Shown: positions 1 through 11,681 of the stretch, one piece after another
How the letters are laid out: every line of letters starts with the position of its first letter
How positions within the stretch are numbered: position 1 is the first letter of the stretch
DNA from: Gautieria morchelliformis
Lineage: Eukaryota > Basidiomycota > Agaricomycetes > Gomphales > Gomphaceae
DNA length: 64,000 bases
Assembly: GCA_015179125.1 (NCBI GenBank)
Contig: WHVA01000296.1
Location: 62,001-126,000, forward strand
Reading direction: 5' to 3'
Position numbers and translations under genes: made by a program
Notes under the pieces: model-generated
Database searches by the model: none
The model's input: only the letters and a program-made list of their open reading frames with translations
Told to the model about the DNA's origin: nothing

Positions 1-176
1 CACTAAGCAAACGCAGGTAACCAGGACTTGTTACGAGTAGCAACATTCTCCCTATCATCAACAGTACAGGGGCTAACCCTATTACTTTCAAGCCATATCA
101 AGGCCGAATTGATTTGGCGTACTTGCCGTATGTACTACGAATAATTCTCTGCCTGTTATGTACTAATATATGTCAG

Positions 177-1232
177 CCAGTGTTCTCGTCTATCCCCCCA
201 GGTCACATCACGGTCATGAATGGTGATCTGGTGACCCTCGAGCCTGGTGGATGGCTCAATGATACTATCATTGAGCTGGGTTTAAGGTGAGTAAAACAAC
301 AGTGAATTTCACTTCTCCGGTTCACCTTTGCTTTCACACAGGCAGGTTTCTCGAGCATGAAATATACCATCAGGCCCCTACTAAGGCCACACGTACCATC
401 TTTTTAGTCCTTTTTTCTATCACATGTTAACTGGAAAAGGGTAATCTATTGTGTATTCTCAAAGAGTGGATGCATTGATTATTAACCTTTTCTCAGTGGA
501 TTAGAGGCGGTTAAAACCTGGACCTCAAAATATGACTTGTTCACTCGAGAATATATTATCATACCGATTAACACCAGGTCTGTTACCCATTCATAGCTCT
601 CAAAATTGTTTACTATCAAAACATTTGAAGCCACCACTGGTTTCTCGCTGTTATCTGTTTCCCAGGTTGCATGACTGAGTCAGGCTCGCCCCGATCCAAT
701 GCACGCAGGAGCCACAAGTACGTACCCATCCTACATTGCCATTTAAGACATAGATATTTTCCCCAGGACACCTATTTTAACATTTGACTCAATGGGGACA
801 CACCATCCTAGAGTTCAGAAAATCCTAGAAGACTACCTTATCTCTGAAGCCTATGACAAAAGAAATGTTGCATGTATGCCTAGTTCACTCTATTTCAACG
901 TCCCTGTGCGTTGTATATATTGTGATCCACTAGTTTGTCTACTCAATTTTCATGTCACAGGTTCCAATTCAGACTAATGGTGATGATTACGGCATATATT
1001 TGATGCTCGCTGCTGAGACTTTCACCAACAACTGGATTCTAACAAAAAAGGCCATCAATAATCTTAAGGTATGCACTGTCGGAACTACATGATTATAGCT
1101 CAGGCTAAACATAGACAGGGCAACACACTGAACCTGTTTGAAGAGTGGAACACCGTATCAGCTGTGAATGCACACCATGCACTTAAATCCAAGATTCTCA
1201 CTATATCCCAGTCATCTTCCAAAACTACATAG
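177..1232 (+). pseudogene. Decayed Ulp1-type (C48) SUMO protease, catalytic domain
   Basis: Exon-like pieces in order match the Ulp1 C48 peptidase fold. They are LEPGGWLNDTIIELGL (to 286), HLFSPFFYHML (near 397-429), TWTSKYDLFTREYIIIPIN (near 517-573), the catalytic-His motif HHWFLAVI (near 630-655), the catalytic-Asp motif TPILTFDSMG (near 769-797), and IQTNGDDYGIYLM (967-1005). Family members of this type deconjugate SUMO-like proteins; in basidiomycetes similar domains are often carried by DNA transposons. Here the expected D-C-G active-site cysteine is a tyrosine codon (TAC, 988-990). The piece around 345-400 needs a frame change and meets an in-frame TAA at 382-384. Exon joins resemble GT-AG introns (for example 5' site at 287). 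The last piece ends at a TAG near 1229-1231. I read it as an inactive remnant; an upstream exon before 128 is possible but not resolved. Confidence 0.7.
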
Positions 1233-2838
1233 ACCTCAATGTACGAAATATATACTTATGATTCCATGCGATAGAGAGGAACAAGTACTTCACAGCAGGC
1301 TGAAAGCTTTCTTGAGGGCACCCTGGCATGGTACTTCAGCGCATTAATTTTACTGTACTGGTTATTGACCTGATTATTACAGTTATAGTAATATATTATT
1401 CTAGCTGTAGGTAGGCCAGCCCATGGATGTCGTGCGGTTGCCCAGCACAAGTCCAACCCGTCTGGGGGAATCTACAGCTACAGGGGAATATGCTGTGCAT
1501 GGTATTAGTAGATATATGCATGTATATATGTGCACTGACCATCCCGCTCGTGCGTCCAGCAAAGAAAATGCGGGGGTTTTATGTAAGTGGCGGAGTTCAA
1601 ATGCAGCTTGCTCCCCGACACTGGTCGTGCCCTTACAATCTCCCACCACATGGCGTCACGGACAGTGGAGTGAACATCTGAAGGTCGATGTGTGTGTTTG
1701 TAACCCTCTTATTTACTAGGCTTAATCCCGCTTGGGACAGTTCACACATCCCTATCACACCTCCGCTCTCCTTGCGGCCCACATTGAAAGATCCATGCTT
1801 TCCCTTCGGTACATCAGAATCCATGCACAAAACCTCATATACCTAAACACCATCTCACCTCAGGTTAAACGCTTCAGTGCCCTGCTCTACAGACCTTGCA
1901 TCCCTCTGCGCACAGCTCAACTGGTGTGGTAACACACCTTTCATCACGTTATCCGGTGCATTTCCTGTACCCCCATCTCCTCCCGCTGTCGATAAATACT
2001 CATTCGACTATTCACACCCTGCCTCACTGCCCAAGGTACATACTTTCTGATGGTTCTCTCATAGTTGCTGATATATATGCATGAAAGGACAAGAGTTCAG
2101 TGCCGTTTGCACAGCGGGATGTGTACCGGGGCCTAGACACACGAGAGAAGGCAGCTGTCCAGAGCTGGGTTGTGGATGCACAATCAGAGTTGCAGGAGCC
2201 CTTCCTTACCAGGTGATTCCGATCAACATTCCAGCCTTTCAAGGCTCACACAATCTTCCCAGGTATTACATCAACATTCCATATCCCATCCCATCTTCGC
2301 ACCCTCAGTTCTTCACAAATCTGGATGTTACCAGCGAGGGCATTCTCTCTCCCACATCAACGTGCGTCCGCTCGCTCCCAACATACACGTCCCTCCGTAC
2401 CACACTGCGTACTGGAGTCCTTGCGAGGTCATATGCTAGGCTTGTGGAGAACATATGGAAGCGAGCTGTGGGGATTGTCGAGGAGGTTGGGATCGAGTGG
2501 GATGTCTTGACAGACATCGAGAAGCAGTTTTGGGTATGGGATGGTGTGTATGGCGAGGAGGATGACAGAGACGAAGTTTGGGGTGAAGGCAGCACATCGA
2601 CTCCCACCAGAGTAAGAGCCCCGCCTTATCTATCAAAGAAGCTGCTCGCCGAGAAAACCACCGATGTCGTGGAGGCAACCAGCAAATCCAGAAGCACTCC
2701 AATGCAGGACATCTCAGTCCCAATGATTTTGATATGTCTTCTGCAAGGACGTTACCCGCTTGCACCTTCCCTACCTATTCTTTGACTCTCAGTCTCACAT
2801 AGATTTGCATCTTCTCCTGACCTTGACTCCAATCACTA
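1233..2838. other. No recognisable gene
   Basis: This stretch has several short overlapping open frames but none with a domain I recognise. The longest is 2081-2785 (+, 234 codons); its second half (from about 2400) has a plausible protein composition, including ARLVENIWKRAVGIVEEVGI, but no match to a known family and no clear splice context. It may be part of the element that carried the Ulp1-like remnant upstream. Confidence 0.3.
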
Positions 2839-3377
2839 CTGTCAAGATTTTTGTTTTTAGGCGTTAATATCGTGTATTAGTGAACACAGCGAATGCCCGA
2901 ATAACTTGTGTGAATAAGTATGCCGTTCGGCAAAGAGTGCGAACCAATAAATGTTCACAAGATAAGAGGGCTGCCCGAACGGAGCTCGCCCTATCTACAG
3001 CCATAGCGAAATAGCCTGTGACACTTGACGATGTAACGTGCAAGGTGTCTCGGAAAGGTTGTCTAAGTATCGACAATCCTTCGAACTATTTTCTGTGCTG
3101 GCGGCAAAGGGCTCCGAAGGAGCACCTTCACCGGCAAAGGGATTGTCGCTACTTAGACAACCCTTCCGTGACACCTTGTACATTACATCGTCAAGTGCCA
3201 TGGGCTATTTCGCTACAACTGTAGATAGGGCGAGCTCCGCTCGGGCAGCCCTCTTATCTTGTGAACATTTATTGGTTCACCTATTCGCCAAATGGCATAC
3301 TTATTCGCACAAGTTATTTGGGCATTCGCTGTGTTCACTAATACACGATATTAATGCCTAAAAACCAATCTTGACAG
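2839..3377. repeat. Long fold-back (inverted) repeat, arms about 235-240 bp
   Basis: The left arm (2839 to about 3080) and right arm (about 3137 to 3377) are inverted copies of the same sequence, roughly 90% identical by eye, ending in ctgtcaag and cttgacag. The spacer is about 55 bp. Each arm equals the first 240 bp of the dispersed 1.03-kb repeat found at 3655 and 59354. Transcription across it would give a long hairpin RNA. Confidence 0.85.
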
Positions 3378-3654
3378 ATGGCTTGAATAAGGTTGCCATG
3401 TTGGAACTGCTCTGCAACAAGATGCGGCGGCCATGCCTGATTCCAGTACCCCCTGTCCTGTTGAATATTCCTGTCGCTTGGCCACTGTGCCACTGAATAA
3501 GGGATGTCAGCATGATCCCCTTTCTATGTCCCAGAGTACAGCGACATGGTTACACTCAGTTGAGCGCTTGAGGGACACTGGGTCTTTCCACCGACTCTTT
3601 CAGTGGCGGAAAGTAGACATTGTGCTGATGCTCCGGTTCATTGTTCGTCCCTTT

Positions 3655-4687
3655 GTGTCAAGATTGGTTTTTAGGCGTTAATATCGTGTATTAGTGAACA
3701 CAGCGAATGCCCAAATGACTTGTGCGAATAAGTATGCCATTCAGCGAATAGGTGAACCAATAAATGTTCACAAGATAAGAGGGGTGCACGAGCGGAGCTC
3801 GCCCTATCTACAGTCGTAGCGAAATAGCCCGTGGCATTTGACGATGTAACATGCAAGGTGTCACGGAAGGGTTGTCTAAGTAGCGACAATCCCTTTGCTG
3901 GCGAAGGTGCTCCTTCGGACCCCTTCGCCGTCAGCACAGAAAATAGTTCGAAGGCTAAGGTAACGAAGATGAAGTATGAGAACTCACCAGTGATGCCTAA
4001 GTCCTCTTCTGGTCGAAGATAGAAATCTCCAGGAGAAGGCTCAAGACGATGATCACAGCGAGGTCAAGTTTGCACAAGTTGGACGACGTATGATAATTGA
4101 ACTGGAGAATATACATGCGAATGTAAACTACTTATATTGAATGCTCGTAAGGCATCAGCGAATAGGAAAGAGGCCGTCGTGAGTCAGGGTTGGATAGGGG
4201 TGCACAGTCATGATGCTAAGTAGATGCAATAAACATACAATAGAGTGAGGGAAGAGTGCGAACATGAAACAACGGAGAGTGAAGGTGGCGAAGGCACTTA
4301 TGTACAAAACCATGTCTTGGGACCCACATACATGCTACCCTGCATGGACTCTTTGTCTACTGGGTTGATCCCGCACGACCTACGGAAGGGGCATCCTGCG
4401 AACACACTTTGGCCATACGAACACCCAAAGGGGTTGGATTAAGAAGATGATGGGGTTAGTGATGAACCATCATGCTGGGTAAATGGTATCGATCGTATTT
4501 GATGGCGTGCCTGCTGGCGAAATGCGCGAGCCGTGAATAGCGGTTCAGAGAATGGGGCAAACAGCAGGTAGAGTGGATGTAGAGGAGGAGTGGTCGGAGG
4601 GTGCGGCGAACTCTGGCGAAGATGCTAGGGAGTGACGAGGGGGAACATAGAGGCAGTGGGGTAAGAGAAATAGACAGGTCATGACAC
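3655..4687 (+). repeat. Dispersed 1.03-kb repeat, copy 1
   Basis: This unit is collinear with 59354-60389 over its whole length, with clear sequence similarity from gtgtcaagattgg at the left to gtcatgacac at the right. The ends are imperfect inverted repeats (GTGTCAAGA against GTGTCATGA), so a non-autonomous terminal-inverted-repeat element is possible; a solo LTR is an alternative. It has no convincing coding capacity. Its first 240 bp are also present as the two arms of the fold-back at 2839-3377. Confidence 0.75.
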
Positions 4688-4694
4688 TTTGTTA

Positions 4695-4870
4695 ATCCTG
4701 CTATCTTTGCTATCATTGCCAGCTCCCGGCTTTCCTTTGAGTTTCATGAACAGGAGTGAAAGGAGTCCGGTGAAAGGAGTTGGGGTTTGAACGACCACAC
4801 TCCCAATCATATGCTATGCTTGACATCACGTCTACCGTGAAGCATTCGCATTCAGTGTAGATCTCTGATT
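4695..4870 (+). repeat. Short dispersed repeat (related to 11120-11290 and 14435-14455)
   Basis: Contains the motifs tttcctttgag, gagtgaaaggagtccggtga and gtgaagcattcgcat. The first two recur in the same order near 11185-11245, and the last recurs near 14438-14453 next to a shared gacatcacgt. No coding signal is visible. Confidence 0.5.
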
Positions 4871-7062
4871 TGTGCTTGGATGGCTCACACGCAGCAAGGG
4901 AGAAAATTAACACAATTATTAATCACAAATAGAAACGTGTTGATCGATAGTACTTGATACTAGTTGCAGACTCTGTCAAAAGAAACTTTGCTGTAATATC
5001 CAGTGGACTCCAAAAGATGCTTTTGTCTATGCATTAGCATACAGCAGGCATTGGCACATGCAGACGTCACTTGCGACAAGGATCCACAACATGCAGGCCC
5101 CACATCTCGAGGATGGGTCTGAGCAGAGCGGAATGGATTGAGACACTAGTATTCAAGCCACAAATGGTACTTGCAGACTCTGGAAAGAAAAATTCTGGCT
5201 ATTATCGAGTAGAGCGCGGGTTTATTTATACCAATCGGCATACCGGCCTGTAACTTTAGCCATGATGTACTTTACACCATTGCTCACGTACTAGTGTTTC
5301 GTACAAAGGATTTGGAGCACGCATTGTACTATTACGCGGGGTCGCGACAGTACAAGACCCATCAGCCTCTACTGATCACGGCTTGGGCACGTTCACGTGC
5401 AAATCCCCTTGCTCTGCAATGGCTCTGCAACTGGAAAATCGTGGGAAAGCTGCAGGCACCAGGCACATTTACTAAGATAGCAGCCATTCCAAACTCAGCT
5501 ACCCTTAAGCGCCCATTCTGGCCGCCTCGGTAGGCTGCCTACTACTTTGTGCACTTGGACAAATAAATAAATCAGTAACCATAGAATCATTTCTAGGATA
5601 CATACAAAGAACTTGGTGGTTTTACTTAAAATACATCACCATTGTCACACAGAAGAGAAAAACTTTTTTATTTTCAAAACCATCTTTAAACATCGTTTTA
5701 GACCCATAGAACGGGTCGACCATTTCTGACCTGACAGATATTGGCCACCTGGAAGTTCCCAGTGGAGTTTATAAAGTTGCATTTGGGGTCCTTGTGGGTG
5801 TTTTATGTAATGGATTTACATAATTTGCACGGCACCGGTACCCGGCAGTCTAAGTTTCAACTCAACCATGGGTCCCCGGCGGTCTCTACCCAGCACTGTA
5901 CCCAACCCAGGCTTATCCCAGTGCGAAAGCATGGATCTAGACCCCTAGTTACAGTTAAATACCTAAACCCCCAAATCTGAACTACCTATTTTGGCCGCTT
6001 ATGTAATAGGGTTAACTAGGGTTAATGAGCGCTTAAGGGTAGTTCAGTTTGGATGGCCGCTACCTTAGTATGGTTGCCATGTCGGCACATCCATGATTTA
6101 TTCATACAGGTTTCATTCTTGTTTCTGGCTTGATTTCCACAAGTCGCGTTATGTCCTGCCGAGTCTCTAATTCAATCCATTTGATCACTCTGGTGCGATT
6201 CATATCCTTGTCATCCAGGTTTCATTGTCCAGCCGAGTCTCCAATCTCTGTCAAGTATCCTCCATGAATCCACTTATTCAATCCATTCACTCAGGCTACG
6301 TCCTTTATCTTTTCGTCATTATTTTCGGTGCCCGAGACACTCAGGTGCATCTGCAGGTTTGAGCATGAGGCCCTTCTTTCCAAGGTAATTCGAACGGTCG
6401 TGTACGCTCACCCACGCCTTCGCCCGCTCTCGATGATGAAGGTACTTAATTGATCAATTCAATGTGCAACGAACAACTGTCTGACATGTCAATTATATGA
6501 TCCTTTCAGCTTTGCGAATTGGCCTGTGAGCCATGGCATAAAATGCATGATGAACGCTGTGAAACTCATGCATAATATTTCACCACTCCCTGCCTTCGAC
6601 ATCGACGGAGGTGACCCTATCGTACTGTCCCAATACTAAAGATTCCTAAAAGGGACCACTGTGGAAATTAATTTTGCGCCAGGGTCGGTGGTGGTGACAG
6701 GGGATTAACTCAATGCTCATTTCACCCGTCACTGCCACGCAATGAAGGTATACGGGTCCTGTCGCGAATAGTACACGTATGAATGATATATATTGATTCC
6801 AAACAGGTTTGAATTGAATAAATACGGCAGGCAGCATTGGCCTACGGTGCAACTAACTCGGTGCCATGCACGTCGACGTGCAGGGCTCAATGTAGGCTTG
6901 TGTGTGCACTACATAGGCCTACAAGACAGCTACAGCCTACATGGCCTACATGCAGTACTACCCTCAAACTATGGTATGCTACATAAACGGCCAATGTCCT
7001 AGGGCCCTACAACTCCTACGTAATCTACGTAGGACTGCGTATCACGGTGTCTTTTTCCTGAT
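4871..7062. other. Repeat-derived intergenic sequence, no gene recognised
   Basis: Short open frames only. A 39-bp unit at 5352-5390 (acaagacccatcagcctcta and onward) recurs at 7209-7247. The stretch near 5870-5945 (catgggtccccggcggtc) resembles 51709-51790. Between 6885 and 7030 the sequence is crowded with CCTACA/CCTACG words. The ggtggtgacaggggattaa motif near 6690 recurs near 8140. Confidence 0.4.
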
Positions 7063-7155
7063 TCAAGGGCACTGGGATGTGAAAATTCCGAGGGAAATTC
7101 GACAGGCAGGGGCGGTCCGATTTTCTTCGCAGTTATCACATCCCAGTGCCCTTGA
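7063..7155. repeat. Small element with perfect 20-bp inverted repeats
   Basis: The 20-mer tcaagggcactgggatgtga at 7063-7082 is exactly inverted at 7136-7155. The 53-bp interior is not complementary, so this is a pair of short terminal repeats rather than a full hairpin. A very small MITE or a recombination remnant would both fit. No clear target duplication was found. Confidence 0.7.
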
Positions 7156-8503
7156 CGAGCAAGAGGATGTGATTTAGAACAGGTTGTACTTGTTTCCAAC
7201 AGCCGGGCACAAGACCCATCAGGCTCTACTAATCACGGCTTGGGCGCGTTGGGGCACACTCATGTGCAAATGGGTCCGGTGGAGATCTAGGCCCGTCGAC
7301 GTTAGTAAGCGAGCCCGACTCCTTACAGTATCTCGCCGGAAAGAATGGACAACTTGAAGCTTCCAAGAGGATGTCAAGGGCACTCGAGCGCTCTCCAGGG
7401 TGCGAATATGCATACTTGTGACGCCACAGGCAGCCTTATTTGTACCCTCAAGGCAGCAAGTCCTCTGTGGCGCACAATCTAAGAGAAGCAGTGTGTTTAG
7501 GAGCGCGGACACTGTCGACAGCTGAGGGTGTTAATGGGCCACCGTATGAACAGTTATGATGCGGCTGGAGAGATAGGCTGCCGAGAAAGCGCAGAATCGG
7601 GGATTGGATTAAGGACAGGGCAAGAACTGAATGGTACGAAAATGAGGATGGAGACGAGGGGCCGGTTGCGATCATTGGGTAGATTGGGCGGAGCGGGTCG
7701 GGTGCGCGGACGCCTCCTGCCGTGGGATGGATCTGCTTACCCAGCGCTGCTCCCGCACAGGAAGGACCCCTTGGAGGCTCGAGCACGCTGGTGCGAGGGA
7801 TGGCCGTGGAAAAGGCGGGCGGTACCGAGGATCCTCTTCAATACGATCCTGTGAAAAGGTTTACGCAACGCTGAATCAAATATATCGCTTTGAAAACCCC
7901 GACGGTAATTCTTGCGGCCCTTATTCATGCAGAAGGCGTACTCATTAGTTTTTTCGTTCGTAGGTTTCAGAGATCCCCAGGAAAGGAGTGTGGGCGGGCG
8001 GCTTACACCGTGTGCAGAAACAGCTGGGTATGAACGCATTGCAAGTCGCCCCCCCCCCCCCACACACACACACGGAGCTACCTACGCCCGACGCTACGTT
8101 GGCAATCAAAGCAGCCGGCCCAAAAAGAAGCAACGCCAGGGTGGTGACAGGGGATTAAAGCACATTGAATGCTCGTATCGCGCTCATGTGGCCTCCACCA
8201 AATGGATTTTCCGCGTTGCTTGTTGAAGAATCGACTTGGTTCCGTGCGCTGTGCACAGGAACCGAAACACCAGCAAGTCAGGTCCAGGCCGAGGTCCGGA
8301 AGTTGAATTAACTGATTTACGCCGGGTCGTGAGACTCGGGACGCTCAGCAGTGAAGATTCGACTGACGCGTAGAGTTGGACGCCGTTTTGTCAGGCGACT
8401 CTTCGCGGTGAGGTGAGGAGGACAACGACGTCGACGGAGAAGTGAGCCTTATCCGCGGAACTTCGGAAGTTCCAAGGATAACTGTAATTTATTCGTCGAC
8501 ATC
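7156..8503. other. No gene recognised; contains C-run/CA microsatellite
   Basis: Open frames here overlap in both strands and show no recognised domain. A homopolymer C run followed by CA repeats lies at about 8050-8083. The 39-bp repeat shared with 5352-5390 is at 7209-7247. Confidence 0.4.
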
Positions 8504-8733
8504 TTGAACAGTGCCTATGTTCTGTTGGCTCTAGTTCGTTGATGGCGCCCTTTGACAAGCTTCGGATGGCCGTTCGCCAGTCGAAGGTAATGGGTCTAAG
8601 ATCCAGTGACTCAATCGAGTATGGTACTGGATTGTTTCCCAATGGAAGCGAGAAACAATTCCGAGTCGTACTGGAGTGTTCCTGACCGACGAGGACGAGG
8701 TGAGCGAGGTGAGCGGGTAGACGAGGACTCCGT
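8504..8733 (-). repeat. Direct repeat, LRR/F-box-like fragment, copy 1
   Basis: About 230 bp repeated in the same orientation at 10278-10501, starting gaacagtg and ending near gggtagacgag. In the minus reading both copies encode the words ESLDLR, ITFDWRTAIRSLSKGA, which resemble leucine-rich segments of fungal F-box proteins. Copy 1 is directly followed (at 8734) by a MUB1-derived MYND fragment; copy 2 is not. Confidence 0.7.
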
Positions 8734-9370
8734 ACCGCGCGCCGTGCCGCCGCCCCGCCGTCCCCAACACCACATCCACACTCGCGCCCGCGTGCCCCAC
8801 GCCCCCCGCACCCGCACCCGTCCCCTCCCCCTCGTCCTCCTCCCGCGCACTGCACCAAAACCGGTGCCCCTCCGCCCACGCCCTGCTCTGACAATCCTTC
8901 CCACAATACTTCGCCTTCCTGCACCTCCTGCACTTCGCGAACTCCCGCGGCGCGCTCTCCCACCGCCCGCACAGCATCTTCGCGCAATGGCGGATGCCGC
9001 GCGCCTCGTCTTTCTGGCACGCGCGTGGGGAGCGCGGCCTCGTTGGGGGAGGGGCGGAAGGTGAAGCGCTCGACGAGGTAGAAGATGTTGGTGGACTGCG
9101 TGAGCGGGCGGGCGATGTGCAGGGGTGCGCATGCGGTGCTCGTGGCGGCCGCAGCAGCAGCCCTGCTCTTCTCCTTCTCTTTCTCCTTCTCCGTCCGCCC
9201 CACCGTCGCCCCCGCCAGCCTCTTGACAGACACACCTCAGCCCCCACCGCACTCCTTCTCCTTCTCCCTCTCCTTCTCCTTCTCCTTCTCCTTCGCACCC
9301 GCGCCCACCGCTCCCTTCTCCTTCCCCCCAGCCTCCGCCTGCCCTGGCAGCGCAGGATTAAACACTGCAC
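8531..9370 (-). pseudogene. Chimeric MYND-finger ORF derived from MUB1
   Basis: This 279-codon minus-strand frame has three parts. First comes a lysine/arginine low-complexity region. Next is an apparently complete MYND zinc finger (CAKMLCGRWE, then KCRRCRKAKYCGKDC and GHRFWC, about residues 130-175). Last is a tail encoded by the adjacent LRR/F-box-like repeat. The MUB1-derived part (8734 to about 9480) is a shortened copy of the last exon of the gene at 14998-18342. Relative to it, this copy lacks about 55 bp just before the MYND finger and several hundred bp of the linker after it. Upstream, the conserved segment LLSLQLLAYLSKYPHVRQA is still readable near 9400-9460 but with an in-frame stop. 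It has no start region of its own. I regard it as a gene fragment; expression as a fusion cannot be excluded. Confidence 0.65.
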
Positions 9371-9655
9371 GGCTTATATAACGCCTGCCGCACGTGCGGG
9401 TACTTGCTCAGGTACGCGAGGAGCTGCAGCGAGAGCAGCACGTCCTCCTAGCGGTACGGGCCTTGCTCCTCCGCGTGCCGACGTGTGATAGATCCGCAAG
9501 AGATTGGGGCCCAAGAAGCCAGTCGACGAGTACCCGTGCCGTGCTAGGATACATTGCTGACACCACACCCAGGTCAGAGAGGCGTCCCCACTTATTCCAA
9601 GTGAGCATTCGTCCGACGAATGCTTACTTTGACTAAGTCGGGACGCCTCTCGTCC

Positions 9656-9871
9656 ATCTTCCGTTTCTTCGGGAGTCAAAGGCTCCTCGTCCGTGCATGT
9701 GGTACTGAGCTCAGATAATGTGAGCCTGGTGAGATCTCTAGCGACAGAAACGAAATTGAGGAAGTCGTCGAAGCTTCTAAAGTGGCCAGAAGTGATTGCC
9801 AGCTTGGTAATCGAGGCAGTTGAAGTAGCCAGCGAAGGGATTGTCTGAGTTCTACCGCCAATGTGTGCCAA
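9656..9871 (-). pseudogene. LRR/F-box-type protein fragment
   Basis: The minus frame reads ITKLAITSGHFRSFDDFLNF followed by VSVARDLTRLTLSEL, a pattern typical of the leucine-rich part of fungal F-box proteins (T-x-L-x-L then F-x-S-F-x-D-F). It is short, has no start or F-box in view, and runs into MUB1-derived sequence at its 3' side. It is likely part of the same broken F-box-like gene as the repeats at 8504 and 10278. Confidence 0.45.
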
Positions 9872-9940
9872 CGCAGTGGCCGAACGTCTTGTTCAAGTTG
9901 TTCCTGTAAGTTTCCGAGTTTGCACAATACCAAGGGGTCC

Positions 9941-9995
9941 CGGGTAAGTATCGATAATGACACAAAGGCTTTGTGCCATTATCGACACCTACCCG
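9941..9995. repeat. Near-perfect 55-bp palindrome
   Basis: Left arm gggtaagtatcgataatg plus acacaaag pairs with the right arm (ctttgtgccattatcgac and onward) over about 27 bp with three mismatches and a 1-nt loop. All three mismatches are A against G, that is transition type, and would be wobble pairs in one RNA strand. Confidence 0.8.
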
Positions 9996-10277
9996 ATGCC
10001 CAGCGACTATCGTGACCTGCATCCACGCGATGCTATCGTTCAGGGCTTCCCTTATGCCAACGTCGCCTCTTTCAATATGTCATGTTTACTATTTGGACGC
10101 GTTGCGGAACCTGTGCAGCAGCTTTGTCAATTTGAGTAAAACTTGATCCAGTCGCGCGTTGTGCGACTGGGGCAACTTTTCCTCAAATCTCCTCATCTTG
10201 CCGGGTACATTCGGGAGCTGCAACTACATGACAGGACCTGTGAGACCTGTGAGAATTATTGGATGGCGACCGATGAA

Positions 10278-10501
10278 TTGAACAGTGTCTATGTTCTCTT
10301 GGCTATGGTTCGTTGATGGCTGCGCCCTTTGACAAGCTTCGGATGGCCGTTCGCCAGTCGAAGGTAATGGATCTAAGATCCAGTGACTCAATCCAGTACG
10401 ATACTAGATTGTTTCTCACTGGCAGCGAGAAAGAGTCCAGAATCATACTGGAGTGTTCCTCACCGACGAGGACGAGGTGAGCGGGTAGACGAGAACTCCG
10501 T
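10278..10501 (-). repeat. Direct repeat, LRR/F-box-like fragment, copy 2
   Basis: Second copy of the unit at 8504-8733. In the minus reading it gives WIESLDLRSITFDWRTAIRS. The sequence after 10501 diverges from copy 1, which marks where MUB1-derived sequence begins in copy 1. Confidence 0.65.
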
Positions 10502-10660
10502 CGTCCACCCGCGCGAGATCCACTACCTTCGAGTTGGCAACGCGGGGTGAGTGAGCAGGCAATGGCAACACCGCTGGGAAGCAAACACCCACTCTATGAC
10601 TCTCCGTCACCACTGCTCTTACTGGATGGATTCCTCTCGGCTCCTAATGCACTACGGGAG

Positions 10661-10905
10661 GCAACGTCTAAGCAACCTGCGGTCGACCTGACTGGCGCGT
10701 CTACGTTCGTAGGGTGGTGCAAGAGGGAGGGGTGACACGTCGACGACAACTCGACACAACAGGTCTTCAATGTTGATTAGACGTCGCCTCCCGCAGCAAG
10801 AGGGAACTGTCAAGCAACTGGCCACTTGCTGTCGACCTGACTGGCGCGTCAACGTCACAAAGATGGATGGGCGACACGTCGACGCCAACCCAATACAATA
10901 GTCAG
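10661..10905. repeat. Imperfect tandem duplication, about 150-bp period
   Basis: The 20-mer gtcgacctgactggcgcgtc occurs at 10682-10701 and 10831-10850, and flanking words (aagcaac before it, gacacgtcgacg after it) keep the same order in both halves. Confidence 0.7.
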
Positions 10906-11681
10906 GGGATAACAAGCAACGCTCTTCGGATATGCCACCGCGAGGTGTCTATATACCCTCACAGCGCCACACCTGCCAGTGCACAAGTCCCATATGCTCT
11001 TATTTTCCTCGTGTTGTCCTGACCCTGTACGTGCTGCTTTAGCAGACAGCCAGGTCCTTTGTGTCTTATTCTTGCTGCTCTGAGCGTGCACAAGCTGCCT
11101 GTGCACTGGCTCCCCATCCCCGTGTCCATCCCGCTATCTCTGCTATCATCGCTCGCTATCTTCACGCTGTCAAGGTCCCCGGGTTTTCCTTTGACAGGTT
11201 CACAGGGAGTGAAAGGAATCGGGTGAAAGGAGTCGGAGTTTGCACGAATAATTAAAACACGAACATCAGCAAAACCGCCTAGATCTGGTTTGTAATTGCA
11301 ACCCCTTTTGACCTGCCGCAATTCTGCCGGTACCTGGCCATTGCATGCAGCTAGTGGCTACACATTCGCCAGCCCGGCCTCACATTGGAAGCTCATAACA
11401 GGCTGATACCGGGTGGGAAGATTAGTGACAGACCTAGGTACTCTTGCAAGGCGCCACCTGTCACATACATACCTGCTGACGTGCTGCGAACCTCTGGTAG
11501 GGGAACCATCAGGATGTGGACTTGCGACCAGTGAGATACTAGTCTTCCGGAAGACGCTCACCGAAGTACCAGCCTTCAGTAAGATGGTAAATGGTACACT
11601 ACAATTTGGACTGATGGTCAACAATGTAATATTATTATACCATGTAACATCTCAGGTCTATAACTATGCTATCTCCTTGTA
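10906..11681. other. No gene recognised; contains dispersed-repeat piece
   Basis: The part near 11120-11290 matches the repeat at 4695-4870 (tttcctttgac, gagtgaaaggaatcgggtga). Nothing else interpretable was seen. Confidence 0.4.

Noticed and set aside
2081..2785. 234-codon plus-strand ORF
   Set aside because: No recognised domain, no splice support and no homologue elsewhere in the window; kept only as a remark.
8050..8083. C-run plus CA repeat as a telomere-like or regulatory element
   Set aside because: A plain microsatellite; no telomeric TTAGGG-type repeats are present in the window.
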